From: Glossina fuscipes
Taxonomy: Eukaryota; Arthropoda; Insecta; Diptera; Glossinidae
NCBI RefSeq assembly: GCF_014805625.2
Contig: NW_024003067.1
Coordinates: 248,001-312,000 of the forward strand
DNA: 64,000 nt
Direction of reading: 5' to 3'
Part shown: positions 32,365 through 43,294 of the stretch, one piece after another
Position numbering within the stretch: position 1 is the stretch's first letter
Layout of the letters: the number at the start of each line of letters is the position of its first letter
The notes under the pieces: generated by a model
Database searches by the model: none
The model's input: only the letters and a program-made list of their open reading frames with translations
What the model was told of the DNA's origin: nothing
Translations under genes and position numbers: made by a program

Positions 32365-35316
32365 AATGTATGCAAATAAACGTAAATCACTGTCGTACTG
32401 CACAAGAGCTGCTAAAACAGAACGTCAGAGAAGATTCGATTGACATAGTAGCCGTAAGTGAGCCATACAAGGTAGGCTCCGGAAACAGTTGAGCAAAGGA
32501 CAAGACTGGAACTACAGCCTTTTGGCAATGCAGCTTGCACCCGTCAACCATGAGATTCATCTCAGCAGGAGAGGGCTTCGTCTGTGTCAAATATAGAGAG
32601 GTTTACCTTTACAGCTGTTACTTCCAGCCAAGTATAAACCACGCGGAATTCGAAAAACGTATAGATGAGCTATGCACCGACGCAAGGGGAAAAACACCGG
32701 TAATTTTCGCCGTTGATTTTAATGCCTGGGCGACTGATTGGGGTAGCAAGTGGACGAATGCTAAAGGTAGAATAGTGCTTTAATCCCTAGCCTTATTGGA
32801 TTTGACAATCCTAAACGAAGGTAATGAAAACACTTTTAACAGAGATGGCCGTGTCTCCGCGATCGATATTACCATGGCCATTAGTGCATTGGCCTCGCGT
32901 ATACGATGGGATGTTAGCAACATATATACACACAGTGACCACGCAGCAATAATCTGGGAAATACAGCAGAGCATGCGGGCGAACAGGGTAAAACACCGTG
33001 GCAGGGGACCCAAGTGGAAACCAGAATCGCTAGATAAAGAACTCTTCGAGCTTACTTTGGAAGAAGCTGAACCCAGAAACTCAGCTCAGGCTGCCGTCGC
33101 GGAGGTTTTAGCACGGATTATAAAAGCCTGTGACGGTTCAATGATAAGACGTCGCTTCTGTAAGTCCAAGGAGCCAGTAAACTGGTGGACTGACGAGATA
33201 GCCGAACTAAGGACTCAATGTAACAGAGCGAGGCGTGTCTGCCAAAGGTCGAGAGGGACTAGTGCTTACCACAGACACCAAGAAGTGTTCAAACTCAGGA
33301 TAAGGCTCTTAAAAAAAGCGATAATAGTCGGCAAAAAAAACTGTTTTCAGAAACTGATAAATGAGATTAACGAGGGCCCATGGGGGATGGCGTATAAACT
33401 GGTAATGAAGAAATTGAAGTATTCTGACCAACCAAGCTGTGCTGAATTTGTGGAAGAGATAATTGGTACACTGTTCCCACAGAAAGCCATGTTCGTGTAT
33501 GTGCCACTGAGGGAGGAGAGGGACAATATAAATCTCACCGGGCCCGAGGAGATTGTGGCCATCGCAAAAGAAATAAATGCTAAGAAATCGCCTGGCCCTG
33601 ATGGTATCCCAAATTACGCAAGCCATGTTGGCAAGGCCTGCTATGTTTGCGAGAACTTTCAACGTTTGTTTGAAAGAACAAATTTTCCCAGATAAGTGGA
33701 AACAACAGACGTTGGTGTTGCTGCCAAAGCCAAACAAGCCGTCGCATGTTGCAAATGCATACCGCTCTATTTGTCTATTAGATACGATAGGCAAGGAGTA
33801 CGAAAAGATTATTCAAACTCGTTTAGAAGCATCACTGGAGAGATCTAAAGGGCTGTCGGACTTCCAATTCGGCTTCAGGAAAAAGAAAAGCCCAATGGAT
33901 GTAATAAAAATGGTCACAAATACCGCAGCAGAAGCGATCAAAGGTAAATGTTGGATGGAAGGCAAGAAAAAGTATTGCCTAGTAACAGTATTAGATATAA
34001 AAAATGCATTCAACTCAGCAAACTGGTATTGCGTCATAGCTGCCCTACAGGAAAGAAGAATTCCACATTATTTAATTAATATAGTGGCTAGTTATTTTAC
34101 CGGCAGGAAACTGAGATATGTTACAGATAACGGGTGCAGGGAGAGGCTGATCACTGGAGGGGTACCTCAGGGATCAGTCCTAGGCCCTACGCTGTGGAAC
34201 GTAATGTACGACGATATCCTGAGATTACTTCTTCCAGAGGGAGCATCCATCGTGGGTTTTGCAGACGACATAGCGATAACTATCGTGGCGAAAACTCTAG
34301 AGGGAATTACCACTACTGCGAATAAAACCACTGACATGATCAAGAGGTGGCTGCGGTCAGTGGATTTAGAGCTGGCGGAAGAGAAAACAGAAGCGGTATT
34401 AATCTCTTCTAGGAAGAAAATTGAGAAAGTGCCTATCCAAGTCGGAGATACGAGAATACAGTCTCAAGAAGCAATAAAATACCTAGGAGTGATGATAGAT
34501 TGCAGACTCTCGTTTAAATGCCATCTGCAATACACGGGCGAAAGGGCAGCGAAGGTAGCAAAGTCGTTGACGCACTTACTGACAAACTTGCGTGGCCCTA
34601 GGCAAGACCGTAGGAAGCTGATCGCAGATGTGGTAACGGCGACAATAATGTACGGCTCTTCTGTGTGGAACAAGGCTTTCGCTATCCCGTCATACACGAG
34701 AGACATACAAGCAGCATACAGGCTATGCGCTCTAAAGGTGTGCGCCGGATATCGGACGGTGTCGGAGTACGCGGCACTGGTTATCGCTGGTATGATGCCA
34801 ATCGATCTGCGTGGTAAAGAAGGTCTGTATAGAGCCGAATTTCACAGACTGCCAGCTGAAGCGGCTAAGCAGCGAGTAAAACAGCGTCTGTTGGAAGAGT
34901 GGCAGGAGCGCTGGAGCAGAGCGAGTGAGGGTAAGTGGAGGCATCGACTCATACCAGACTTACGGCCCTGGGTGAATAGGCAACATGGTGAGGTCGACTT
35001 TTATTTGAGCCAGGTATTTAGCGGCCATGGTTGCTTTTGGTCCTATCTGAATAGATTTAAAATAGAGCAGGACCCATTATGTAGTTTTTGTAAGTGCATC
35101 GAAGACGCTGAACATGTTTTCTTTGTCTGTCCGAAATACTATAACGAACGACAGAGACTACAGACGGAAATTGGAGTGTTACCTCTCCCCGACAATCTTG
35201 TGACAAATATGTTGCATGACCTCAAAATATAGAAGGCGGTAGAAATGTTCGCCGCAAACATTATGCGTAAACAAAGACACGAAGAGCGTCATCGTAGGCT
35301 TTTAAGTAGTGCCTAA
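32361..35316 (+). pseudogene. R1-like ORF2: endonuclease, reverse transcriptase, C-terminal zinc motif
   Basis: The ATG at 32361 overlaps the ORF1 stop. The endonuclease runs from MKCMQINVNHCRTAQELL with VSEPYKVGS (catalytic Glu kept), FAVDFNAWATDWGS, a YTHSDHAAI block near 32930, and a linker with VNWWTDEIAELR. RT follows: KKSPGPDGIP, VANAYRSICLLDTIGKEYE, QFGFRKKKSPMDVI, TVLDIKNAFNSANW (Asp), GGVPQGSVLGPTLWNVMYD and VGFADDIAITI (Asp pair). Then IKYLGVMIDCRLSF and the C-terminal CSFCKCIEDAEHVFFVC. Lesions: TGA 32490, TAA 32781, a frameshift near 33610-33640, and TAG 35230; after the last, the frame continues 27 codons to TAA 35314-35316. All catalytic residues I can identify are present. The RT portion alone is a 551-codon open frame (33577-35232). 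Confidence 0.9.
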
Positions 35317-38300
35317 ACGGCTACCCTCCCTGTGAAGGTTTACCTAAACAGATCAAGCGAGAGGAAAATAGAACATTTTTTTGAGAGAAGAGAGCAAGAA
35401 ATAATGATTGAGTTTTCGGTGGTTGTTTTTTGTTTTTGAGAATAGAAGGTTTTGTGCAGTGAACAGTGCGGGAGTGTTGATATCTTGTCTAGGAGTTTTA
35501 ATTAAAAAGTAAAAGCATATGAAAGTTTTTTTATGTTACCTAAATGGATAAAAATAAAGGAGCACGAGGAATACTGTATCATATGTACAAGAATGCATAC
35601 ACAAAAAAAATAACAAAAACTGTAAATTTTTCTATTTATTTAAACTGAAACTAAATGATACTAAAACTGCAAGAGGATTTAATCGAGAATGTTAGTAAAT
35701 AAAATATAATTTTTGTAAGTAAAGTAAATCCATTTTGACTTGAGGTCTACGCAATCATCGCCATAGTTTTAGTTCAGCGAGATTCCATTTAAAAGCGCTA
35801 ATGAAAAACCAAAAGGAGATGAATGAACAAAAAAAAGAAATAGATAAGAAATTTTTTTAAAAATGGCTTTTCATATTGGATTCATTAAAGTGGAAAAGTA
35901 AGAGGGGACATTTTTTTTGTTTGTGTGCAAAGAAGGTAAAATAGCGCTCAAAGCTTACAAGTTTGAAAAATAATGTCTAATAATAAGGGAAAAAGAAATT
36001 ATTAGCTAGAACTGTACAAAAAACCAAATATAACAACAAAAGTAACCCTTCTAGAGAAAAAAAGAAAGAATGGATTCGGCAAAAGTAAGAGAAAAGAAAA
36101 ATACCGAAGAAGAAAGTAATACGGTAAAGAACAATTAAGCTAATGTACCGACAAAAAAAACGTAGGAGGTGGAGTTGCGGAAGTCACCGAGTGCGCTTGT
36201 TTTTTTTCAATTGTTTTAATTGTCTGTTTTTTTTTTGAAAAAAAAAGAAGGAAATATTTAGTTATTCGAAAAATTAAATTAAAGAAAAGAAAAAGCCATG
36301 AAAGAATATTTGGCCGTCCATTAAAGTGATACGGTTTGATGAGAACATAAAGAAACCCAGAAAAGAGAAGGCAGAACGTAAACGAAAATGAAGAAAGAAT
36401 TTATGATTTGATCTAAAAATACAAGTTTTGTTATGAATCAGAATAAGCCAATTGAAAATTAAAAGGATTGATTAGTAAATAACCCGAATGAAAAAGTGGG
36501 CAATGTCTAATTAGGGAAAAGCTTTAGAAAAAAAAAAAAACATTAATTGCTTTGTGTAATTCGGTCTATGCGTTAATGTACAAAGTATTAATTCCCTATA
36601 GCGAATGCAATCACAGAAATAGCAAGTAATGTGAATTTAGCTTGTTTGCAAGGAATGTAAAAGAAAAAAGAAACTGAAAACCAAATTAATGTAAATAAGG
36701 CCAAAGTCTGTAAAAATATTTGAAGTATTGCATTAGATAAAATACTGGGACTTATATATTTAAATACGATAAAGAAAAGGCTACGAGAAAAAAGGGAAAG
36801 AACTTGCTCAATATTAAGCAAGGTATAAAAATTTCATCAATGTCAAAGAACTGTTAATTTTGGTGTACATATATATATATACTCATATATTGGAAACGGT
36901 ACATAACGGAAAGCTGAAATATTTGAAAAGATAATCCGCAGGCATATCGAGAAAGAAGTGTAAGAAAAGAAAGCCCAAAAAGCAGAAACAACAATAATAT
37001 TAATAATTACAAAATCCTGAAAAAGAATTTCTTGCTTTCAACAAACGCACTGTTTTATGAAGTAAAGCGAAGATTTTATCTTCGTATAGATATATATATA
37101 ATAATGATAGTATTACGAGTGAAAGATTGCTTGCAAAACTGTAAAAATTTGTACCCCTATGAAGGTTAATCTAGAAAGAAGCAGATCGAAGTTGTTTCCT
37201 TCTGCTTATGTACAATTTATAACTTGGAGTACAACGAAACCTAGTAAAACTATTGAAACTAGCCCAAAATAAGTAAATAAGGTGTTTGTTAAAGCTTTTT
37301 TTTAAGAAGAAAAGGAACACAAAAAGTGTTATTATTCAAAACATCCTGGAAAAAGGGCAAGTAGCTAAGCCCCTGTTAATGACTTAAAAGTTTGTACTGC
37401 GCTAAAATCGCTTGCCTTGGTGTTTGGTGGTTTGGGTTTATCCTCGATTGAATACCAACAGCATTGGAAGGAAAGAATCGAATAATTTTACAGTTGCGGC
37501 AATTCACAGGGAGCTAAATGGTCAAAAGAGTAAGTTCTTCGCTACTTGCAGAAATCATCAAGCTGTCACCAACTCAAATGCTGCGTACAACAGTCAGGTA
37601 TTAAGTTGGTTAATTAAAAAGCCTTTGCACAAAGAAAAAACAAAAAAATCTCTTATGTATGAGTAAGGAAAATAAAGATGAGTGATTAAGTAAGACTGTC
37701 CTCCATACTACGGAGTATGGAAGGGTGCGTGCGAACGACGGACAACAGACCTTACAGACTGACTTACTTAGGAAATTCTGCTACAATATCCGATTTTATT
37801 ATAAACATTATAAAATCACAAAAAAAAATTAATATAATCTCACGTTACAAGTTTCAGTAGATCCTTTTTCAATTCAGTTATTAGCCATTTTTGTTATTTT
37901 ATTCATTTACATACATTTTCTTTTTACAAAAAAAATAAATTTTAAACAAAAAAAAGAACACCCAACTACTACTAAGATTGCTATTTCTGTCTGAAATATG
38001 CTTTATATATATTACAAATTACGTTAAAAATCTACTTTAAAGTTTAAAAGTACTTTAAAAATTAACTAAAACATACAGCGAAACATACCAATGATGTGAG
38101 TTAAAATTTAATCAAGAGAGAAGTGATAAAAATTTGTCTTAAAGTACAACATAAAATTTTGTTTTGAATTTAAAACATACACTAAACTTAAAAAGAAATG
38201 ATATTGATTAAAAATTAATCAAAGAAAACAAAAAATGCTCACATTTAAAGCATGCTGCTTGCCAATTGCTGACTGCTCAAATGTAAAGAATAATGACCAT

Positions 38301-39195
38301 ATCTTTATTATTAGAATTAAAAATATTAGACAAAGTTTAATGTAAAATAATTCCAATCAACGATTAATTGGGTATGAAAAATTAATGAAAGGAAACAAAA
38401 AGATTTGCCAGCTGCTTGATTTTACAACTTGAAAATAACCAAATGAATTTTCAAAATTTGTTCACCATTAATAAAATATATTTACAACGTTCATTGCAAT
38501 CTATCACTAATTTAAAGCAAATACACAGTACATGGTGTCCAGACATTTTTTGTTTGTTGCTGCAGATGATGACGTTGACATCGGAAATGATAAAGTTAAT
38601 AATGAAGTTGATGACGTAACCAACACTGGAACTGAGTAGCCTTCTCAGCAAAGATTATCCATACACATTTATGGTTCCGTTATACCTCTGGTATAATGTT
38701 AATTTATTTGCAATTATATGTATTCTTCTATAGGCACGTATATATATATATATACATTATTCATTTCGTTTTATATATATATTTTACTCTGTTTTTATAT
38801 TTTATTTATTTCTCACTATATAAGATATTAGCACACATGTCGCATCATTTTTTTAAAACATGCTGTCGTCATTCTTGTGCAAAATTTTAATAGAGTTTAA
38901 AGGTTAATAAAGTTTTATAAACTGTTGCTTTATCATATATTACGATAGATTTATTTGTCGCGGCTTTCTTTTTATTTTGTTTTTTAAGTTCTGACATTTT
39001 TCAAATGTTCTCAGTGTTGTCTTTACTTTGTCCGAGGCCTTATTGCTCTTCTTATTTCTTTATACTTTTTTTTGATTAATAAACCATTTCTTCGATATAA
39101 AAAGTTCTTAATGCTATATATCTCTGCTTCACTGTCCTTTCCTTTTCAATAGATCAAGGCTTCACCAAAAATTTAATATGGTGTCAACTACAATT
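35317..39195. other. A-rich DNA without recognised genes
   Basis: Dominated by A-rich sequence with many AAAGAAA and AATAAA runs. Short frames such as 37412-37666 plus have no known motif. The first few hundred bases may include the 3' UTR of the R1-like element. A short near-palindrome, CCATACTACGGAGTATGG, lies at about 37705-37722. Small (TA)n runs occur near 36870, 37090 and 38740. Confidence 0.5.
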
Positions 39196-39207
39196 ATAAA
39201 ACTTATC
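39196..39207 (+). repeat. Left target-site duplication of the SINE
   Basis: ATAAAACTTATC, identical to 39387-39398 on the other side of the SINE. Confidence 0.9.
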
Positions 39208-39386
39208 CGCCTGAGTAGCCGAGTAGGGAAGAGTCTCGACTATCAAGTCAATGGTCGTGGGTTCAGATCTCTAGTTCGGTAGAGTTTTTAATGAAGCCGA
39301 AAGCCTTAGAATGCTAGTGCGTTTAGTCTTTAAACTTTAGTCATGGAATTGATTCTCTGGCTAGATTTATAATAACAATAATAAAA
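39208..39386 (+). mobile_element. tRNA-derived SINE whose 3' half matches the I-like LINE
   Basis: A 179-bp non-coding retroposon bounded by a perfect 12-bp duplication. The head (39208 to about 39280) is tRNA-like: A box TAGCCGAGTAGG at 39216-39227 and B box GGTTCAGATCT at 39260-39270 (8 of 11 positions of the consensus), 44 bases apart as in RNA polymerase III promoters. The 3' part shares, in order and with nearly equal spacing, AGCCGA-AGCCT (39295-39306), TGCTAGTGC (39312-39320), TTTAGTC (39336-39342) and GAATT (39346-39350) with the 3' end of the I-like element (reverse complement of 42222-42130), and both end in TAA-rich tails. A T5 run at 39285-39289 would stop polymerase III early, so this copy is probably inactive or mutated. 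Not a functional tRNA: no closed acceptor stem. Confidence 0.8.
39216..39270 (+). promoter_or_regulatory. Internal RNA polymerase III promoter of the SINE (A and B boxes)
   Basis: The A box at 39216-39227 is close to TRGYNNANNNGG. The B box at 39260-39270 starts GGTTC and then deviates from GGTTCRANYCC. Type-2 internal promoters of this kind drive tRNA and SINE transcription. Confidence 0.65.
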
Positions 39387-39398
39387 ATAAAACTTATC
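39387..39398 (+). repeat. Right target-site duplication of the SINE
   Basis: ATAAAACTTATC, identical to 39196-39207. The preceding A-rich tail makes the exact boundary uncertain by a few bases. Confidence 0.9.
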
Positions 39399-41880
39399 AC
39401 ACGTTTTCCTTTTTTTTTCTTTTTATATTTAAAATCTTTGACTTTCTTGAAACTTTTATGAAGAAACTCAACTCAACTCTAAGATTTAAATAGACATTTT
39501 TTTAGACATTTCCGAAATAGTTCCGAATTTTTAGTAAAATATTTTAAGTTTTTTCAAGTCGAAAGTTTTCTAAGCACTATTAGTCTATTAACAAACGAAA
39601 TTAACAACCCGACCTTCTGCAGTTGATATCTGCAATTGAAACAAAGATTACAAAAAGAAAAAAAATTAAACCAAAGTTACAACCTTCAACTTCTCATTAG
39701 CTTTATCTAGTTCTTTCATTACATTTAGATTCGTTTTGCTCAGATTTCTCTTGCAAGACTTGGTTCTGCAACGTTGAATCTTTAATTCTGTTGTATGACT
39801 TGATTTGGTAGTGTTTTTGTTTGCTTTTTTGGCCGCTATTTCTGTGATCTTGTTTTCTGCTTCCACGTTTGTTGTTGTCCCATATTAGTTTTGTTCGCTC
39901 TCTTCTTCAATTTTTGTTGTTTCCTTTGCCTAGAAACGTGCTCTCCTTTTCCTTATTTTTCCATATCTTTAGTAAACACAGCATTTGCTTGACTGTGTTG
40001 ACTGTAGTTATTCAAAAACGTCGTCAGAAAAATATCTTTCAAAATCATTTCGTTTAATTGTCAATAATCAATACATAATTTACGTGCTTATATAACAATT
40101 GACGTACAAAGAAATTATATACGGTCGTGACCATATCTTTTATATCCATTATCGTTCTCCTAAAAAAAAAAAATTAAAGGACCAAATTTTCATGCTCTAT
40201 AGTGTTCAGTGAGTGCTGTTGATTTTTTCTATTTTCAAAACAAAGGGTTTTGTCGCATAGACGTTGAAGGGGTATCCCTTGAAAAGCTTAGATCACTTCC
40301 AATTTCTTTTGCAAATATGTAGGCGATACCTTCATTTTTGCTAACGAAAATATATTTACCACAAATACTACACAGTTGGACAAACGGACAGATGGGTGTT
40401 GACGTAGGCACTTTTGCCCATTTTTATCCAGATACTAGAATATCGCCCATCGAGTAGACGTTCAAATTTTTGTAGATTTATGTGGCTTAGTTTATGAATA
40501 ATGAGCAAATAACCGACTTTTATTTCTTTTAAAAAACAAAGGCATTCTTACTTTACGTAATACTGTAGGCGTTTCACTCGATCGATTTGCTCCATATTCT
40601 TGATCAAAATCAAATTCTAAAGCGACTTGAGTATGTCCGTCTGTCCGGTTACCTGTCTGTAATGTCTGTTGAAAACTTTCGACTGGTCGCAAAAATTAAG
40701 GTATGAACTTCATATGTCGCAGAAACATGGGAAGCTCTTGCACGTAGTTTGATATTGAAACGCCTCCAGCACTGCTCAGGCCACCTCTATTTTTTAAAAG
40801 AAAACCAAATGGTTTTTTGGTTTTTATTCATAAACTATAACACATAAACGTACAAAGATTTGATCGTCTATCAACGGGCGATGTTCTAGTAGTTCTAAAA
40901 AAATGGAAAGAATCGCAGCTTTTGTTAGGAAACTAAGCTAAGCGATTTGTGACTTTCTTCCATACTTCCATCGAAAATCCTATCAAATCAGGTTAGTACC
41001 CCATCAACAATGACAAGCTGATTGGTAACAACACAAACAACAGATAACAGAAGGAACTTAAAAACTATCATTGTACCATGCAAATTATAAATATATTCAT
41101 CGGACTAAGCAGACGCAGAGCAAAATGTTTCGCTCCAACAATCATCACACCAGATTAAGAAAATCCAATCTAAGACAGGCTAAAAGAAAGGTTACAGCAA
41201 TTAGCTCGCATTAGAAAATAAGTGGCAGACTTTTATCACACTTTATATTTATACCGTCGGAGTTTGTTACCATGAGTCACATCTAATCCTACTCAAATAT
41301 TCTTAGGCTTTGCTTGGCATTAATCAAATACCTCTTCTCCCCCAAAAAGTACATAAATGGGCGCAACGACACTACAAATGATTGCTAGAATTCCGACGAC
41401 ATGAATAGAAGGCGACTTCTAACAGCTTGATCTACCATATGCAACAGAGATTGATGTTTTAGGTTATGTTCACACATGTTCGCGACCGAACTTGTACTTT
41501 TCTTACCGTTGCGTCCACTTATGAAGATTTGTTAAAGGTCACTATGTAAATTAGTCGTAATTAATGCCGCCATTAGAACAATTCATTGTGTCACAGATGG
41601 TTTAATTAATAATATATTTCACTGATAGCATATTCTCATACAATTGACCGCACCGCTAATATATTGTCAAAATGGAACATTCAAATATATTCTCGAATTT
41701 TAGAATTGTAAGCAAAAATGACGATTCAATTTTTCATTATTCGACGTGTACTTTCCGTATAATATCCTTACAGTTACGTTCCTCAGGGGTATATATTCTA
41801 CTCGAATCTCTCTGCTTAGCCTTCCTCAAAGTGAGCCGCAAATATATTTTTCACTTATTAATTAGAATATTCTCTTGATT
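39399..41880. other. No recognised gene
   Basis: AT-rich with short frames only. The segments near 40385-40396 (ACGGACAGATGG) and 40634-40648 (TGTCCGTCTGTCCGG) form an imperfect inverted pair about 250 bases apart, a pattern seen in some insect dispersed repeats, but no terminal repeats or target duplication were found. Confidence 0.4.
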
Positions 41881-41906
41881 TCGGCGACAGCGGCAAGGGC
41901 ACCACC

Positions 41907-42056
41907 ATGGAACTTTTAATGACTAATCCCACAGTCTACTCTATGGACATTAAATCACAAGCTTCCCAGATGCCTAAAATATCCAAGCTCATCAAGGCAT
42001 TCACAAACTTAGACGTGGAGAGACATAACAAGACAAACGCAGGCAGAATTGAGTGA
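41907..42056 (+). CDS. Small unidentified open frame (49 codons) beside the I-like insertion
   Basis: The ATG lies in the context CACCATGG and the frame is preceded in-frame by DFGDSGKGTT, so it may be the end of a longer, older frame. The protein (MELLMTNPTVYSMDIKSQ...) has no motif I recognise. A hairpin, ATTGAGTGAGAAACTCAAT, overlaps its stop. About 70 bases on, the I-like element has inserted just before a sequence that reads AATAAAC on the far side (47754-47760). The locus could therefore be the 3' part of a gene or an LTR with a polyadenylation signal. Coding status is unproven. Confidence 0.25.
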   Translation: MELLMTNPTVYSMDIKSQASQMPKISKLIKAFTNLDVERHNKTNAGRIE

Positions 42057-42118
42057 GAAACTCAATCTCCATTAAGCACTCGCTTAGTGTAGTGTACTGA
42101 GTTCGGTTGTTGTTTGAC

Positions 42119-42129
42119 TCTGACTGAAT
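42119..42129. repeat. Left target-site duplication of the I-like element
   Basis: TCTGACTGAAT, identical to 47747-47757. The last bases merge with the TAA-type tail. Confidence 0.8.
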
Positions 42130-42147
42130 ATTATTATTATTATTATT
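42130..42147 (-). repeat. (TAA)n 3' tail of the I-like element
   Basis: Read on the minus strand, six AAT/TAA units follow AAAATTAA. I factors end in short TAA repeats rather than poly(A), so this supports both the clade and the 3' end. Confidence 0.85.
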
Positions 42148-42242
42148 TTAATTTTAGACTGATGAAATGAATTCTTAGACTAAAAAAAAGACATTGAGCA
42201 CTAGCAACACAGGCTATCGGCTCTAATTTAAATAAATGGATA

Positions 42243-43194
42243 TTAGATAGTGAACTTAGTAGTATTAAAAAAGTAATATATTGAATTGATATTCTGTTCT
42301 GAAGCTGATTGTAGAATGTTCAAAGGGTTAATCGTTCCAAATGCAATACTTCTAGCCGAGGAAAAGTTGAGGCAATCGCAGAGAATGTGCTTTATAGTAA
42401 GAGTTTGTCCACAACAGCAGATTGGGGGAGAAGACTTCTTCAGGATCCATTGGTGAGTTGCAATTGTATGACCAAGGCGAATTCTCGAGAATGTTTGGAT
42501 CTTGGTTTTCTCAACGTTTGTTGGATATAAAGGTGGAGTTAATTGAGGGTTAATAAAAGAGTAATGTTGATGATGGTGTTGTAAATTTCCTTCTGTAATT
42601 TTCTCTTTAACTTTTCTTCCAATGTATCTTTGAAGATCCAACTTTTCCATGACATCATCCATAATTAGAGGAGCAGAAGCAGCATACTTTGCCGCTAAAT
42701 CCGCCTGCTCATTTCCCAGTAAACCGATGTGACTTGGTACCCATAACATTTTAATTTTTCCGTCGGGTGTAGTAATTATATTCCTTAATTTGTTGATGGT
42801 GCTCCATCTCGAAGTCGAAGGATTCCGAACAGCTTGTAATACAGACAAACTGTCGGTAACAATAACGGTTTTGAGTTTGTTTTTATGGGCAAGGTTGGCA
42901 GCGTGAAGGATAGCTCTGGCTTCCGTTGTGAAAGTTGAAGTACTTTCGTGAAATATGTGGTTGAGAAGAACCCGTCCTGTAGCATCTACCACCGCACAAG
43001 CAGGAGGCAGACCAGGAGATTTTGAGCCGTCTGTGTACAAAAGATTCCAACCAGTACTGTCCAATACTTGGGTTTTTTCAGCTATTAGATTCCTGAAGAC
43101 GTAATTTGGAGTATCTTCTTTCTTGTGCATAGACAGTGAGATGTCAAAAGGGCAGTCTTTCAAAATCCAGGGAGGTTTAACACCAAAAGAGCGG
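42243..43194 (-). pseudogene. I-like ORF2 C-terminus with RNase H domain (open up to the gap)
   Basis: The open frame from the N gap to the stop at 42243 carries a complete-looking RNase H: LLYTDGSKSPG (first Asp), FTTEARAILHAA (Glu), VIVTDSLSVLQAV (Asp), and MLWVPSHIGLLGNEQADLAAK (His and final Asp). The four acidic catalytic residues are all present. It ends with a C-terminal Cys/His part: RLGHTIATHQWIL, CCCGQTLTIKHILCDC. It removes RNA from the hybrid during target-primed reverse transcription. This domain has no lesion of its own. The reading frame across the Ns has no meaning. Confidence 0.9.
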
Positions 43195-43294
43195 NNNNNN
43201 NNNNNNNNNNNNNNNNNNNNNNNNNNNNNNNNNNNNNNNNNNNNNNNNNNNNNNNNNNNNNNNNNNNNNNNNNNNNNNNNNNNNNNNNNNNNNN
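43195..43294. other. Assembly gap (100 N)
   Basis: Exactly 100 N, a conventional spacer for a gap of unknown size. It lies between the region after the RT thumb and the RNase H of the I-like ORF2. Confidence 1.

Larger units (their letters stand above)
31036..35316 (+). mobile_element. Nearly complete R1-clade non-LTR retrotransposon (ORF1 + ORF2)
   Basis: ORF1 (zinc-knuckle protein) and ORF2 (endonuclease-RT-Cys motif) overlap in ATGA at 32361-32364, the usual translational coupling in R1-type LINEs. Only a handful of lesions are visible: a stop in ORF1 (31141), and in ORF2 stops at 32490, 32781 and 35230 plus one frameshift near 33610-33640. It is the best-preserved coding unit in the window. 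No poly(A) or target duplication could be assigned after 35316, so the 3' end is undefined. Confidence 0.85.

Noticed and set aside
33309..33794. 161-codon minus-strand frame
   Set aside because: Antisense of the R1-like ORF2; no independent motif.
38735..38760. (TA)n run as a possible TA-type insertion site or Helitron end
   Set aside because: Simple AT microsatellite; no hairpin or CTRR end nearby, and similar runs occur throughout the window.
39208..39280. Functional tRNA gene
   Set aside because: No complementary acceptor stem and an imperfect B box. The unit is flanked by target duplications and has a LINE-like tail, so it is a SINE head.
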